A DNA stretch of 64,000 bases, taken from Fomes fomentarius. Taxonomy: Eukaryota; Basidiomycota; Agaricomycetes; Polyporales; Polyporaceae. The DNA is taken from the NCBI GenBank assembly GCA_022606135.1, contig JABYQN010000002.1, positions 186,001 to 250,000 of the forward strand, written 5' to 3'. The translations under genes were made by a program, and so were the position numbers. The notes below the pieces were generated by a model. It saw nothing but the letters and a program-made list of their open reading frames with translations. It was not told the origin of the DNA and did no database searches. Shown piece by piece: positions 47,758 through 60,207 of the stretch (position 1 is the first letter of the stretch; each line of letters opens with the position of its first letter).

Positions 47758-49333
47758 TCACCGCTTCAACCACCCAAACAACCCCTTCCCGCCACCACCC
47801 CCACTAGTGTTCCCCTTAGGCAAAAGAGGAGCCCGCTCCGAATCTGCAGCGGGAGCAACATCCACACCGTGCTCGCTCCGCACGTCCGATCGCACTGCAT
47901 CACCCACAGCACCCTCCACCGCAGGCGTTGTCGGGGCCACGGAGTCAGGCTCGGCTTGGGGTGACAGGATAGAGGCAGCCGAGCCATCGAGCGGGCGACC
48001 GAAGTCGTCCAGACCGTGCTTGTGCTGCCGTGCGCGGAAGATGATACACATGACGAGAAGGATGCCTTGCATCATCCCTGCGACAGCGTACGAGATCCAA
48101 GCTGTGGGTAGCGGGAGAATGTGAGACACGTGGGGAATACAAGACGGAAGACGTACTGGTCCAGTTCGTCCCTGGGCGAAGAGCGATGCTGAGGACCATG
48201 AGGATGGCACCGGGCGTCTGGATACACATCATCGGGATGCTGAGGGCACCGACAAGCTGGATACGGAACGTGTGCGCGATCTGGGGCGCATACTGGAACG
48301 CCGCGAGGAGGGCAGACGATACTCCGAGAAACGTTGCCCATAGTTGCAACTGAGGTGAGCGGTGTGTTGCGTCCGGGGTTGGGTTCGTCATGAGGAGCAT
48401 GAAAGTGATGAAGATGATGAATGCTCTATCGTGATGGAGAGATGCTGTCAGTGCGATGTGCAGACTGTGTAATCCAAGGCCTGATGTCCCAAAAATCGGT
48501 AAACGGAATGAGCGTCACCGACGCAACCCTAAGGCACGGGAGCGCTGACAACGGCCAATGGGTGAAAGCGATGACGTACATGTGGAAGAGGACGACCCAG
48601 GAGAGGGTAATGGAGAGTTTCCATTCCTCACGCTTGACAGCGGTCTTGATGTGTCTGGCAGGGAGGTAATTCGGGAGGTCTACATCGAGCTCGACATACT
48701 TGCGGTGTGGGGGATAGTAAATCATGTATAGGACAAAACTGCGCAAGGCGAGGGTAAATATATACGGCAAAGTAAAGTCATGGACGTACATCATTACGAA
48801 AAGAACCCAGACAAGCGCAAGCTGGATAACCGCGGCAATGGACTCGATACAGCTCCCCAAGCTCTGCGGTGAGACGAGTACCTTGTTCATACGCACTGCT
48901 AGGTATCAGGCTTGAGAGTACTCACTAAGACACGGCAGCACCTAATGATCCCCCACTGCATGACGATACTACCCGACAACATTTAATTCGAGAGCCTAAC
49001 AAAGGCACCTCCGGGGTAGTACTCACATATTCAACATTCCCGACGCCGACGACGTACTTCCTAGCAAAAGGAACCATGGACTGAATCCCTCCGATGACTT
49101 GGCCGAGATAATTCGATAATGCTGCGAAATTCGTAGTTCATATGCTTCCCAGCACCCGCTCCGAACTGAAAAGTGGCTCACACACCTGCGGTAAGTACGA
49201 GATTGTGGTACCGATGCACATGAACGCCGTCAGCGCGTTCGCCGCCGCATCATGATGCTGTGGGGATTCAGTGAAGTCAGTGAGTGGGCACAGGTGGATA
49301 GCCAATAGGGCGTACGGGCTCGCAGACGGACAT
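47758..49333 (-). CDS. PQ-loop repeat membrane protein
   Basis: PQ-loop proteins are seven-helix transporters of the cystinosin/SWEET fold, often at the vacuole. Eight exons are read on the minus strand: 49333-49316, 49257-49186, 49121-49027, 48968-48926, 48863-48790, 48738-48580, 48425-48157 and 48101-47758. They give 357 residues in phase. The start MSVCEP followed by HHDAAANALTAF fits the family. The first PQ motif is ISYLPQHYRIISAKSSEGFS (about 25-44). The second lies in AAFQYAPQIAHTFRIQLVGA (PQ near 201). Further helices are VIQLALVWVLFVM, SFVLYMIYYPP, WKLSITLSWVVLFH, IAFIIFITFMLL, and WISYAVAGMMQGILLVMCII. The hydrophilic C-tail contains ERAPLLPKG, a dileucine-type acidic sorting signal (ERAPLL), which supports a lysosome/vacuole location. 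The substrate is unknown, possibly a basic amino acid. Confidence 0.9.
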
Positions 49334-49788
49334 GGCGGGAAGAGGCAAAGGGCAGAAACGCGAGTGCCACACCGACGCGAGCCGTGTTTGGGCGTGTAAG
49401 CGCACACCATAGTATGGTCACTTCACGGGTACCGCTCGAGCTTTCTGCGCATACTACTTGACCATACTGTGCCTCAGCTGGGTCATTGCTGTGCGCTGTT
49501 ACTGGAATATCTATGCTCGCGAAGCGGGTTTGAAGAACCTTGAAACCATCAACAATCTAGCTCCTGCGCGTCTAAAGTAAGTACAGGCGCCAATGGGCTA
49601 TACGTGACGCACTGCAGACTCAGTTCTGAATTTCAGTCCATCTCGCGTCCTTCAACGTTCCCCTGCTCGTCCTCAACGTAGAGCCTGCTTTCGTGTTCTC
49701 TCTGCTCTGCGGTACCTCAGAAAATCTGGTCTGCTCATTCTAGGGGAGCTACTGGACTGTAGACTGCAGCACCCGACTTGTCTGCGCG
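49334..49788. other. Divergent promoter region
   Basis: It separates the PQ-loop gene (minus) from the AP-1 mu gene (plus), about 455 bases shared. No exon was recognised. Confidence 0.55.
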
Positions 49789-51562
49789 ATGGCCAGCTTG
49801 ATCGCAATCCTAGACCTGAAGGGCAAGCCCCTCATCCAGCGTTCCTACCGAGACGATGTGCCGCCAGCATACATTGAGCGTTTTTTGCCGATAATATTGG
49901 ACTTGGAGGAGGAGGGGCAGCAGGTCACGCCTTGCTTTACGCGGGAGGGGGTGAACTACATGCATATCCGCCATTCGAACCTCTATCGTGAGTCCTGCAC
50001 CACCGTTCGCTCCATGCAAGGCGCGAGGGATTGTTGGTGACATTCTAGGCTGCCTTACCCAGTCCTCGCTCTGTCAAAACGAAACACAAACGCCGCCGAG
50101 ATTATTCTCTTCCTCCACCGCCTTGTCCAAGTGCTCATAGAGTACTTCAAGGAGCTCGAGGAGGAGTCCATCCGCGACAACTTTGTCATCATATACGAAC
50201 TTATGGACGAGATGATGGACTTTGGCTACCCGCAGACGACAGAGAGCAAGATTCTCCAAGAGTATGTCCCCCTGTCCTTCGCGCTCGTCTCCGCGTCTCC
50301 ATATGAATGTATGCGGTCAGATACATCACCCAAGAATCGTATAAGCTCGAAGTGCAAGTCCGGCCACCCATCGCGGTCACGAACGCCGTATCATGGCGGT
50401 CAGAAGGTATCCGCTACCGCAAGAACGAAGTGTTCCTGGACGTCATCGAGAGCGTCAACCTCTTAGTCCGTCCCTCCCCTCTCTCCCCTACTACCTACCA
50501 TTGACCCGCGCGCATACACGCCCAGGTCAATGCAAATGGCAACGTCGTCCGCTCTGAGATCCTCGGCGCGGTCAAGATGAAGTGCTACCTTTCGGGCATG
50601 CCCGAGCTCCGCCTTGGGCTGAACGACAAGGTCATGTTCGAGAGTACAGGGCGCAACGCGCGGGGCAAGGCGATTGAGATGGAGGATGTCAAGTTCCACC
50701 AGTGCGTGCGTCTCTCGCGGTTCGAGAACGACCGCACGATATCGTTCATTCCGCCCGACGGCGAGTTCGAACTCATGTCGTACCGCTTGTCGACGCCTGT
50801 CAAGCCGCTCATCTGGGTTGAGGCTGCGGTACGCTTTTTTGCTGGAAAGGTCGAAGATGGGGGTGTGAGCTGATGTTACTGGGATTGTCTATGGTGTAGG
50901 TCGAGCATCATAAGGGGAGCAGGATCGAGTATATGGTCAAGGTCAAGGCGCAGTTCAAGCGGAGGAGTACCGCAAACAACGTCGAGATCTACGTGCCAGT
51001 ACCCGATGATGCCGATACACCGAGGTTCCGGGTGAATACTTTCATACCTCTTTGTCAACAATGCAGTCTGCTGACGCGAGAGAGGGTCGTACAGGCATCG
51101 ACAGGTAGCGTGCAGTACGTGCCCGACAAGTCGGCATTCGTGTGGAAGATCAAGCAGCTCGGCGGTGGACGCGAGTTCCTCATGCGCGCACACTTCGGCT
51201 TGCCTAGCGTTCGCGGAGGTGCGCCTTCCCTCTTTTGTGTCTCTCATCTTCTCCGCCGTTGCTGATGCATGCTCATGCACACCCTGCAGAACGCGAATCG
51301 TTGGACAAGCGCGCCCCGATCACTGTCAAGTTCGAGATCCCGTACTTTACTGTGTCTGGCATCCAGGTGCGCTACCTCAAGATCGTCGAGAAGAGCGGGT
51401 ACCAGGCACTCCCCTGGGTGCGGTACATCACGCAAAACGGAGATGATTACAGGTGCGATTTTCGTGCTCTTTCATCGACATCGCATCAGGGGCTGATCTC
51501 GTGCATGCAGTTTGCGGACGGCGCTGGAGAAGGGCAGCGCGCCGATCGTGCAGGCGGCCTGA
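49789..51562 (+). CDS. apm1: AP-1 clathrin adaptor complex subunit mu
   Basis: The AP-1 medium chain binds tyrosine-based cargo signals and helps form clathrin vesicles at the trans-Golgi and endosomes. Eight exons, 49789-49987, 50063-50261, 50321-50465, 50526-50828, 50900-51031, 51095-51218, 51290-51452 and 51511-51562, give 438 residues. The N-terminal longin-like part begins MASLIAILDLKGKPLIQRSY and includes VLIEYFKELEEESIRDNFVI and MDFGYPQTTESKILQEYITQ. The mu-homology domain includes VTNAVSWRSEGIRYRKNEVF, DVIESVNLLVNANGNVVRSE, LSGMPELRLGLNDKVMFEST, VKFHQCVRLSRFENDRTISF, PPDGEFELMSYRLSTPVKPL, and ends with FTVSGIQVRYLKIVEKSGYQ, ALPWVRYITQ. It is close to mu-1 from yeast to human in length and motifs. 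The extra C-terminal ALEKGSAPIVQAA is short and not conserved. Confidence 0.95.
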
Positions 51563-52317
51563 TTGAGGCTGTCCGACTAGGATGAGCTACGTCTGTATGC
51601 ATGTGTGAGAGTAAGTACATCATGTGCTTTTGTATATATTGTGGTCGCCGTGTCACCTATTCGCGGGCAATTGAGTCGACATTTGACAAACGAGCGGGTT
51701 GGATACCACTTCGGATACAGAAGAATTGAATACCCGTTCTCCGACATGCATAGTCTGAGCTAATACCTGAAGCCGTCCCCGCCGTCCTTGAGCCCCACAT
51801 GCCTACTCATTGGCCACAGGCCCACACAAGGTATGTGGATCTATCTCTGTATGCGGGTGTAGTCCCCTCAGCAGGAATAAACATTGACCAATGTCCGGTT
51901 CAAATAGCTGACACGGCTAGCGACACGCTGCCATGTACTTCGTTGACTGGTCGAACCGGCCGTGAAGCGAATTGCGGGTTCGAGCCCCGCTGGACACGTC
52001 AAGCTGAGATCGACGACGTAGGGCCGTGTCCTATCTCTCTACCCGTGTCCGATCCGCTCCCATGTCCGGTGTGTTCCGTGACTCGGGGTGAGTCACTATA
52101 TGAAAGCTTGTGGACTACGCAAGGTCGGTCAACGCAACAGCTGCTACTTGCTTTACTTCCGCATTCAACCACCCACCGACATCATCTGCAATAGACTCCA
52201 TCTCAACGGGTACGAGAGCTACCTCCTTCAAGTTGTCGAGTTTCCACGACTCTACTCTCGTATGTGCGTGCGTGCGTGTGGCTATATGCGTAGGTTTTTG
52301 TGACGGTTTCAGTGGAC
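51563..52317. other. Intergenic with a lone T-arm-like sequence
   Basis: At about 51973-51989 there is GCGGG-TTCGAGC-CCCGC, a perfect tRNA T-arm shape and Pol III B-box-like text. No complete tRNA could be folded around it. Otherwise nothing was recognised. Confidence 0.5.
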
Positions 52318-54103
52318 ATGCAGAGCTCGAAGCCACGAATGGAAGAACTCAGCGGCATCTCGTCCTTCTGCCTCGCAGACGGGACACCCGCAAACCCAGT
52401 CCAGGAGTCGGCCGCCGCAAAAATCGACAGCTTGACGTTGGGCATCGAGGGTCGTCGCGCTACCATCAAGGACTATCACGCCCGGATCGAGGAGCTTCAA
52501 TTCCACATTGTGCGAGCTGAACGTTTCATCATAGACCTGAAGGTTGCTTATAATGCTGCCGCTCCGATCCATGACAAGCTTCCTGCCAAGCTCCTCACAA
52601 TGATCTTCCGTCGCATCCACCCGAACTCTCGCGCAGACATCCGTATCCTCCACGTCTGCCGTTTGTGGCGATCCTTCATTCGTCAGATTCCGGACTTCTG
52701 GGTCGATCTTGTACGGACTCCTCACATCCTCGCACGAATGCCCAAGTTTGTACACATGTTGCTCGACCTTACCGCCCCGCGACGTTTCCATCTCAACGTC
52801 GACGGAGACGAATTGAAATATCTCAACGTTTTAACGCCAGTGCGCACATCACTGCAGGCGAGACTGGTGCGACTATCTTCGCTGTCCATCGAGCTCCCAA
52901 GGAACTACCTCCCTCACGTCTATCAGCTGCTCAAATTGAGCCTCCCCGGTCTGAAGAGTTTAGGAATGTCCATTCGGAGTCCGGGAGGGGCCTATCAACG
53001 TACGGAGAATGCCTATCCTCCGCCGGCCCAACAGTTCCCTCGGTTGCGCAATCTCGGGACGAACAGTTTCTTCTTCACACCACACTTGCCCCTGGATACT
53101 GTGACGCATCTCGCTATACTTCAAACTGTTTTATCCACCAGGCTATGCTTACTCGCTCTGTCTCAATGCGTCGGCCTCAAAGAGATCACAATGATTCACT
53201 GCAGCTGCAAGCCGCGGCCCCCTCCTAACGTACAGTTCCCCTCTGTCTCGCTCCCAAAGCTCCGCAAGTGGGAACTAATAGCTGGAAATGACATCCCTTC
53301 GCTCGTCTTCTGGCTCACGCACATTACACCCGCCGCCACTGCCAGTCTCCGCATCCACTGCGCGGCCGAGTCTCTCACTCCACTCCTCCCGGCACTCGCA
53401 TCACTTCCGGTGACGATGTCCGCCATAGACCATCTGCAATTCGATTTCTTACCTGCTCTGAAGCGGAACCGAAATATCGGGGGGTTCTGGCTTCAGGCGT
53501 TGCTGCGCGGCTCAGTGAGACTCATGCTGCACGTGCACGGGATCGCATGGGGCCCCTCGCGCGGATTGCACGGTCCCTCCTCGATCCTCCGTGACCTCGT
53601 CCCTCTACTCTCGAATGCTTTCTCTCAGACCGTAATATGGCTCACGTGCAACTTTCCCAGCATGACCGTCACGGAGCGCGACTGGCTCATGCTCTTCGAG
53701 ACGTTCCCCGCTCTGCGCTTCATCGTCGCTACGCTCCGCTCTAGCCGGAACTTCTTCCGCGTCCTGCGCAGGCTTCCTGTGCGTCACAATCCGTCTCTGG
53801 GGACCATCGTTGTGCGTTCTCTAGACGGTCGCGGGGCACACGGAGACATCGTGTCGGCCATCGAGTCGTTCCGGTCCAAAGGGGGGAATTTGGAGGAGTT
53901 CTATTTTTCCCTATTCGTGCCGCTTTCCCCGGCTCGTATGGCGCGGCTGAACGCGGTGGTGTCAGACGTCTCATTTACAGCTGTTCCCGAGCCGCCGGAG
54001 GTGAAACTTACCACTCCAGGTGAGCATGGCATTTCGTGCTTTGTAGCGATAGCATTGCTAATATAATCATTCAGAGCGACGGTCTGGACCTATGACCAGA
54101 TGA
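52318..54103 (+). CDS. F-box protein with N-terminal coiled coil
   Basis: Exon 1 (52318-54019) plus a short last exon (54075-54103, after a GT/AG intron) gives 576 residues ending TTPERRSGPMTR. If that intron is kept, translation stops at 54066 instead. Residues about 30-72 form a coiled coil (IEGRRATIKDYHARIEELQF). The F-box follows: NAAAPIHDKLPAKLLTMIFR, then ADIRILHVCRLWRSFIRQIP. The rest is LRR-like (SLPGLKSLGMSI, FPSVSLPKLRKWEL, FPALRFIVATLR), the usual target-binding half. Sequence around the F-box is clearly related to the broken gene at 34.3-36.0 kb. The predicted role is substrate adaptor of an SCF ubiquitin ligase. The target is unknown. F-box families of this form are greatly expanded in mushroom-forming fungi. 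Confidence 0.82.
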
Positions 54104-55843
54104 AGGCCCGCCGCTGACGGGTGAGTGAGTGTTCATACGCCGTTCAATTGTCTTGGAGAGGAATACGTCGTAATGACGCATATACATCCCAAACCGCTCC
54201 AGCCCGGGCCTGCATCGCTGAAATCTCCGTACTCGACTCGTTTCAAGCCTTTCGATCTGTCCGGCCTCAGCTGTAGCGTCCATACCATCCCAGTAATAAA
54301 CCAAGACGTACGCATCCGCCACTTCGTGGCTGTATCAATGAAAAAGCATGTTATTGCGGCGTACTTCCCTGTTCGCACTGATGGCCGCCGAGAGCCAGAT
54401 GTTGTTCTGCTGCCAGGCACGATGTAGAGAGTGAGGATTCGGAGTGAGTCACATCGATGTCACAGCTAGGCGGGGCACTCGCGGCCTCTGGTCGGGCAAC
54501 GGCCGACCGACAGTGTAGTGAATTGACGTCAAGATTCTGGTAATTGATCGCCAGGCTTGATCATGTGCATGGAGCTCAGGCCACTCTTGCATCCAGGCCA
54601 CTCTTGCATCCAGGCCACTCTTGCATCCAGGCCACTCTTGTATTCAGGCCACTCTTGCATCCCCAGCTCCTGCCATGGCATGAACACGACCCGGCAAAGT
54701 TATTGAATGGCAAGGGAAGCATGTAACATATGTAACTCGCACAGCCTGTTGGACCGCATTGGCCAGTGCCTCAGTCCTTGGGCTGGGGAGTACTTATGTA
54801 CTTACCTTAGTATGAGGCGCCTCACCTGTCTTCGCACCCCTTCTATCACCCGCCGTCGCCAGGTAAACGTGCGAGCGCTCCTCCTCGATGCACACTTCCT
54901 TGATACCGGCGGTAGTTTGAAACCACCCTCCAAGACTCCATGTCGCCAGAAAACAGCAGGAAGCGATTGATACTATCCCGGCGCCGTTTCAGAAAGAAGT
55001 CGACAATATATATACATATACAAGTTCGAGTTCATGGATCATCGTGAGTCATGCTTATTGAGAGTTCGGTATCAGGGTGCATACGCTGGTGGGAGCTCCA
55101 TGTACGATATATCCTCCCCCGTCCGAGTCGTTTCCGTTTCCTCGAGTGTCCGACGCAATATGCTGGGTTCGACTTCCCCAGGGCATGCCTGAGTAGGGTT
55201 TGTAACCGATGGCGCGGAAGGCTGAGAGGAGCCGGAGATGCTTGGGTCTGTGGCCGGCCACACGCCAAACTGTCAGGAGCACTTACTTATACTGATTCTT
55301 GCCAGCGGCTCGCCGTAGCTGGCACACTTAGCCGACGGTCTTCGAGAGCCTGGCAAATGACATGCTCTTTGAGGCACAGAACTTAAGCACATGTTGCTGT
55401 TGCTTCCGTGAGAGTAGAGTGAGTTGATTCCGCACGCAGGCTCTTTTTGGCAGCTGAACAACGAGGGCAAGATAGCGTGAGTTAGACGTATTCCCGACCC
55501 CCTCCAGAACATCCCAGCTTCGTGAACGGTGCTACCAGTGTGTGGAAGATAACAGGTCGTCACCATCACCACCCAGATCGATGTACAGGGAACGCTCGAT
55601 AATAGATTTCGAGTCCCATCCTTGCTCGGCCAAGTGGTTGGCATTCATACCACTCGTCGGAAGCTTAATCAGACAGTGGCCTTAAGGGGGTGCTCGTGCG
55701 TGAACCTAGGAAAACACCTGTTATGCAGGTGAGATTTACGCATGAACTGACACCGTATGTTTCATGATCCGCACACCCTGGGAGATCAAATTCAGCCAGC
55801 TGGATCTATTCTATTGCTCACGAGGGCCCTCAGCACCGCTCGT
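54104..55843. other. Intergenic with a minisatellite
   Basis: It contains the 17-bp tandem repeat at 54577-54661. No exon was recognised. The rest carries no clear RNA gene or mobile element. Confidence 0.5.
54577..54661. repeat. 17-bp minisatellite, five copies
   Basis: The unit CAGGCCACTCTTGCATC occurs five times head to tail with no spacers. Copies 1, 2, 3 and 5 are identical; copy 4 differs in the last bases (TGTATT). The absence of unique spacers rules out a CRISPR-like array. Confidence 0.95.
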
Positions 55844-57936
55844 TCACGGAAGCGTCAAGAAATTCACGAGGAGCTTCAAGAAGTTCGGTGTGCCCAGTCC
55901 AGTGACCGGATCCCACCCCGGGCGTGCTGCGAACCCCTGCGTGCCGCAGCCCGGGTTCGTGCCGTTGACGATATCGTTGTACGAGCCCGCAAACTTCGTC
56001 GAGTACAACTAGAAGCAAAAATCGCACCCATCAGCAACAATCCCAGCACGAGTTCGATAGCGATACGTACAGCAGGATTGATCCATCCTATGGGACCCTT
56101 GCCCAGCGCAAGCCGCGCATCGTTTATCGCCGTGAGCAGGGATGCGACTGTAGGCGCAGAGGCACTCGTGCCCGAGATGAGCGCCAACCTTCCGTTGACC
56201 GCGACAGAGTAGTTCAAACCATTCGCGCTGATATCAGGGAAAGCGCGCCCGGTGTGGTTGAATATCGCGGCTGAGTATCCCGGCGGGTACTTGGCCAGGT
56301 AGTTGGCAACGGCATCCTTCTGGAAGTCGGCGCGGGGGAAGACGTCCGAAAAGCCACCGCCCGAGGGGAAGCGCTGAAAGACGGCGCTCTCGGGCTCGGT
56401 CACCTTCTGTCCTGGTACAACCTGGGTCGCGCCGACAGACGTCACGTACGGGCAGCCGCCGGGGAAGGATGGGTTGAAGCGCTTCCCGTTTGAGACTTGG
56501 TTGCGGTCCTCGTCCAAGCACAGGTCATCGAACCCGGCGACGCCGCTGTCTCCGGACGAATAGACGAAGGTCATGCCAGTGAGACTGAGTTTAGCGTACT
56601 CCGCACATTGGCGCTGCATGTACGCAGCCGTAAGGTCGGCTTCTTGGTAGCCGTACGAGGTAGAGATCACAAGCGCTCTTTTCTTCCCACCGCAGTCCTT
56701 CTGGCCTTTGTAACCGCCAGGTTGTAGGTCGGGGTACTGGGCGTCCTGCGAGGGATCGTCGCCAGTGCAGTAGGACTCGTCAAGACCGTCAAGGAAGTCG
56801 TTGAACGAACCACTCTCGATCGCGTCACCGACTTGGTAGAGGAGCACTTCTTGCTTTTTCCCAACTAGACCCATGACATACTGCAGGTCCAGACTCGACT
56901 CGCCAATGTCGCCGCCGGGAACCAGAGAACCGCCGTCGATGCTGATAAGATTTGGGCGCTCTCCGACTTGACTCTTGGAATAGTTGCCGAAGAAGACATC
57001 AAAGTCTGAAGGGTTGTGTGATTGAGGGGTATATTCGACTGGATAAATGCATGCATCCGTCAATCACACGATGCTAACTTGCCAATCAGCACCCCAGAGA
57101 CAGATGGGGCTTACCAACTCCGATAGAGTTTTTGTGTGTGGCCAGCGGGAGTGGGTACACGAAGTTGTAGAGCGTGCGGAGACAAGCCAGAGTGATGACC
57201 TCGTCGCAGTGAGCCAAGTCTGTGAATACGTTCTGCACACATCCGCGTAAACGCGTCAGCAAGCACCAACTCAGATACTAAATTCTACGGCACCTACATG
57301 AACCGTGCCGTCTATCACCGGCGAGGCGCCAAACCCGACAGTTCCGATCTTCTTCGCCGTGAAGTCCGTGCTTCCATGCCGCTTCACCTTTACGTCGAAG
57401 TGCAGGGTCGGAGTGATGAGGTCGACGTGTTTCGAGACATGTTCTGGTAGACGGTAGTCACCGTGGCACGCAACATGCTCGCGGCCATCCGCAGAATGCT
57501 CGTACACGTAGTACTCCGTCCCGAGCAGGTGCTCCGCCTCCTCGACGGAGACGTTCACCATGACCCACCCGCCATTCTGGCTGAGCACGATCCGGTCAGG
57601 TTTCACGTAGCCGTCTTCAATGAGCCATGTGCGGACGGCCTCCACAGATTCCGTAGAAGGACGAAACACATTCGCGACCTCGGCAGCTGTCCAGTGTCTG
57701 CTGTAGTTTGGAGAGTCCGGGTGCGCGACGTCCATAAGGTACGCGTCGAGCTTGTCAAGGTTGGACTGGACGAGGCCGACACTGAGCGGTAGTGTTGCGT
57801 CCGGATCGGCACGCCGCACGAGACTCCATCCAGCCGGCAAGGAGCGGCGAGACTCGTGCACGACGCGCTTGGTCGGAGAACGCGATGCGTAGGTGAGAGA
57901 CGCGAGGCCGACGACGAGCAACTTGGGGAGGAGCAT
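55844..57936 (-). CDS. Secreted sedolisin (S53) peptidase, tripeptidyl-peptidase type
   Basis: Four exons on the minus strand, 57936-57294, 57219-57115, 57038-56071 and 56008-55844, give 626 residues in phase. The protein begins with a signal peptide ([17 protein letters not shown]). An activation pro-domain follows (residues about 30-190, [40 protein letters not shown]). The catalytic domain carries [13 protein letters not shown] (Glu near 296 and Asp near 300), YSSGDSGV (oxyanion Asp near 413), and [15 protein letters not shown] (Ser near 541). The calcium site region is [11 protein letters not shown] followed by [13 protein letters not shown] near the end. These acid serine peptidases release tripeptides from proteins outside the cell and are common in wood- and litter-decay fungi. 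Start ATG 57936 is chosen because the signal peptide begins there. All catalytic residues are present. Confidence 0.93.
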
Positions 57937-60207
57937 CTTGGAGTAAACCGGAAGACGGGTGCTCGGTGTCAAGACTTCGCGTTGTGATACGCGTCCGTTT
58001 TATAGAAGCCATCAATCCGAACCGTGGGATGAATGCAGGTGTGCTATAATTGACGCAGAGCGGTGATGGCGGGGACAGAAATTGATGGACGAAGCACGAG
58101 GCGTATATCGTCACTAGGACGGCAGTGTTCAGTGCATCCCTCGCGCCGGCGCTGTACATCTGTCAGGACTCAGTGTCAATCCGGTTCATCTTCTACCAGT
58201 AAGTTTCGGTGCATCGCCTCATCCTAAGCGATTTCGATTATGTGCGTTCTGGACAGTGCACCTCACCCGCTTACGCTATGAGTTTCAATGCGGCCCGGCA
58301 ACACAATGCGCGCCGGCGGAGAGGAAGATGTGACTGTGTTCAACTCAATGCGAATTCAAGCTTCAAGGCGCGTGTCGTCCAGCTGACACTCACTAGAGTA
58401 ATGCACCCAGAAGTCGAACGTCTTCTATTGTAGTTCTATCAAGGCTAGAGCCCAGATAGATAGATGTGTCACTTTCTCGTTCAGCAGTTGGGAGAACGTA
58501 CGTACGTGCGTAACCCATGTGGCAAACGGCCGCGCTCCGATTCCGGGTCTTGAGTCAATTTGACATGGCAGCTGAGTCGGCCTTGGCGCATTGAACTTCT
58601 GCCTTAACACAACACTCGGAACTTGCAAAGGAGGCTTGAGATGGAATTCCTTCACGGATCATGAAGCGAGGCAGATGTTCTTGCAGTAGAGTACCTGAAG
58701 ACGACATCGACAGTAACGTTGTTACCAGACCGATAGGCGCCGATATAACACCTTGTTTGTGCTTGTTAGGATCACAAGTCTTTGCCTGCCTGATTTGAAT
58801 TGCTCCTTGGCACCTCCGAGTTGTGTTGACACGCTGAATTGCACGCGCTTGGAGCTGGAGTGAGTAATCTCTCTCTGCTACAATGGCAACTCCGGTTCCT
58901 CATCCACCAAGCCGGTCCCGATAAGCACGATCATGGGCGGTGCTGTGGCCAAGGCAGCGCTTATAATGGGGATGGGTTCTGAATAGGACGGTGTCCGCCG
59001 GCAGCGGGTCAAGGACGAAACGCACGAGGGGGGCATTCTATTCAAAGGTGCGAGATTTTTACTGTGTAAAATTCGGTACCATTCATGATCCCGCTGACAT
59101 ACATGTACATAGATGATGCCCGACCATACTCGGACCTAGTCTCCTGCATCAAGTGCTCCCAACACGGCCCCCTTCAGTACATCGGTGCCGCTGCTTACAC
59201 CGCTGCCTCTCACCGCATATCCTGTTAGACCGGTACCTACCCATCCCTCGTGAGGTCACCCGTATCCGACCTTGGTGAGGCAACGCAACCCGTGCTCGGC
59301 AGTATGCCTAGGGCCACTTCCAGTTCGGCCTTGCACTGTCGTACCGCTCAGCAGAAGGCGCTCATCTATCTCACCGAAGGCAGTCGTTCGACTACGAGTG
59401 GCTCTACTATGAGCGAGTCTTATAGCAGTGACGCAACATCGTCGACTATACGTTCTACTGGTCGTCAAAGGAAGCAAACTCTCTGTTGTGAACTCGGATG
59501 GCGAAGCGCCGCCGCCTGCCTATGTCCCACGACAGGAGAAGTCCGCCCTGAGTGTTCCCGTCTACTGACTAAGTCGTTGCACTGTCCTTCATCACTACAT
59601 CGCTGTCACACGATGCCTTTCATTCTACGCACTTTCTTTTGTATAACTGCCTTCTCAAACACTCACGTTGTGTTTGAGCTGGGTATGAACACTCAACCCG
59701 CATTCTAGTTGTATCATTGTGCGCACAGTCACCATTCCCGCATGACTCACGTGTCCAAGACTTCAAGGGTCTTGAATCTATCCCATCTTCAAACATCGAG
59801 TCTATCCGACCCCGTGGTGGCTCAGGTCGATGCATTCGTATCCCGCCTGGAGGCTGTGAGTCTTCGATTCCACTCACAGCCGGAGAAGGACACACCTTTG
59901 ACACCGTGGAAGACGTTTTGGTTTAGCGTATGGTCGGACTCCCAAGAGGGTGAGAGTTTCCCTATCCAACAGCTATGCATTATCAAATTCGCGCGGTTCC
60001 GAAATCACGGTGAGTCACAACTAGTACTACCGTTTCCATATGTACTCACGTCCGCATGTGTTGAGATCATCCGATACCTAGATCACTTCCCTTCCTCGGC
60101 TACTCACAAACGACCTATCCTGTAACCCATGGAAGTGCTCCCCGCGTCCAGGTTCGGGAGGCTTTCCAGCTTACAGGTATCGCTGAGTCCGGCGATGGTG
60201 TTCGACG
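57937..60207. other. Gene-poor region
   Basis: No confirmed gene. At about 59388-59570 segments in different frames look protein-like: SFDYEWLYYE, and SKLSVVNSDGEAPPPAYVPR followed by QEKSALSVPVY then stop. They might be the end of a small unknown gene with unclear splicing. The 5' exons of the following ABC gene may also lie here. Confidence 0.4.

Noticed and set aside
47138..47773. 211-codon minus-strand gene after the PQ-loop gene
   Set aside because: It overlaps the PQ-loop stop, has no recognisable domain, and its likely ATG leaves only a short unsupported product.
51890..52000. A complete tRNA gene around the T-arm-like sequence
   Set aside because: The best 5' acceptor candidate (ATGTCCG) gives wrong spacing to the D arm, and no anticodon stem forms.
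54577..54661. CRISPR-like repeat array
   Set aside because: Repeats are contiguous with no spacers, and the genome is eukaryotic.
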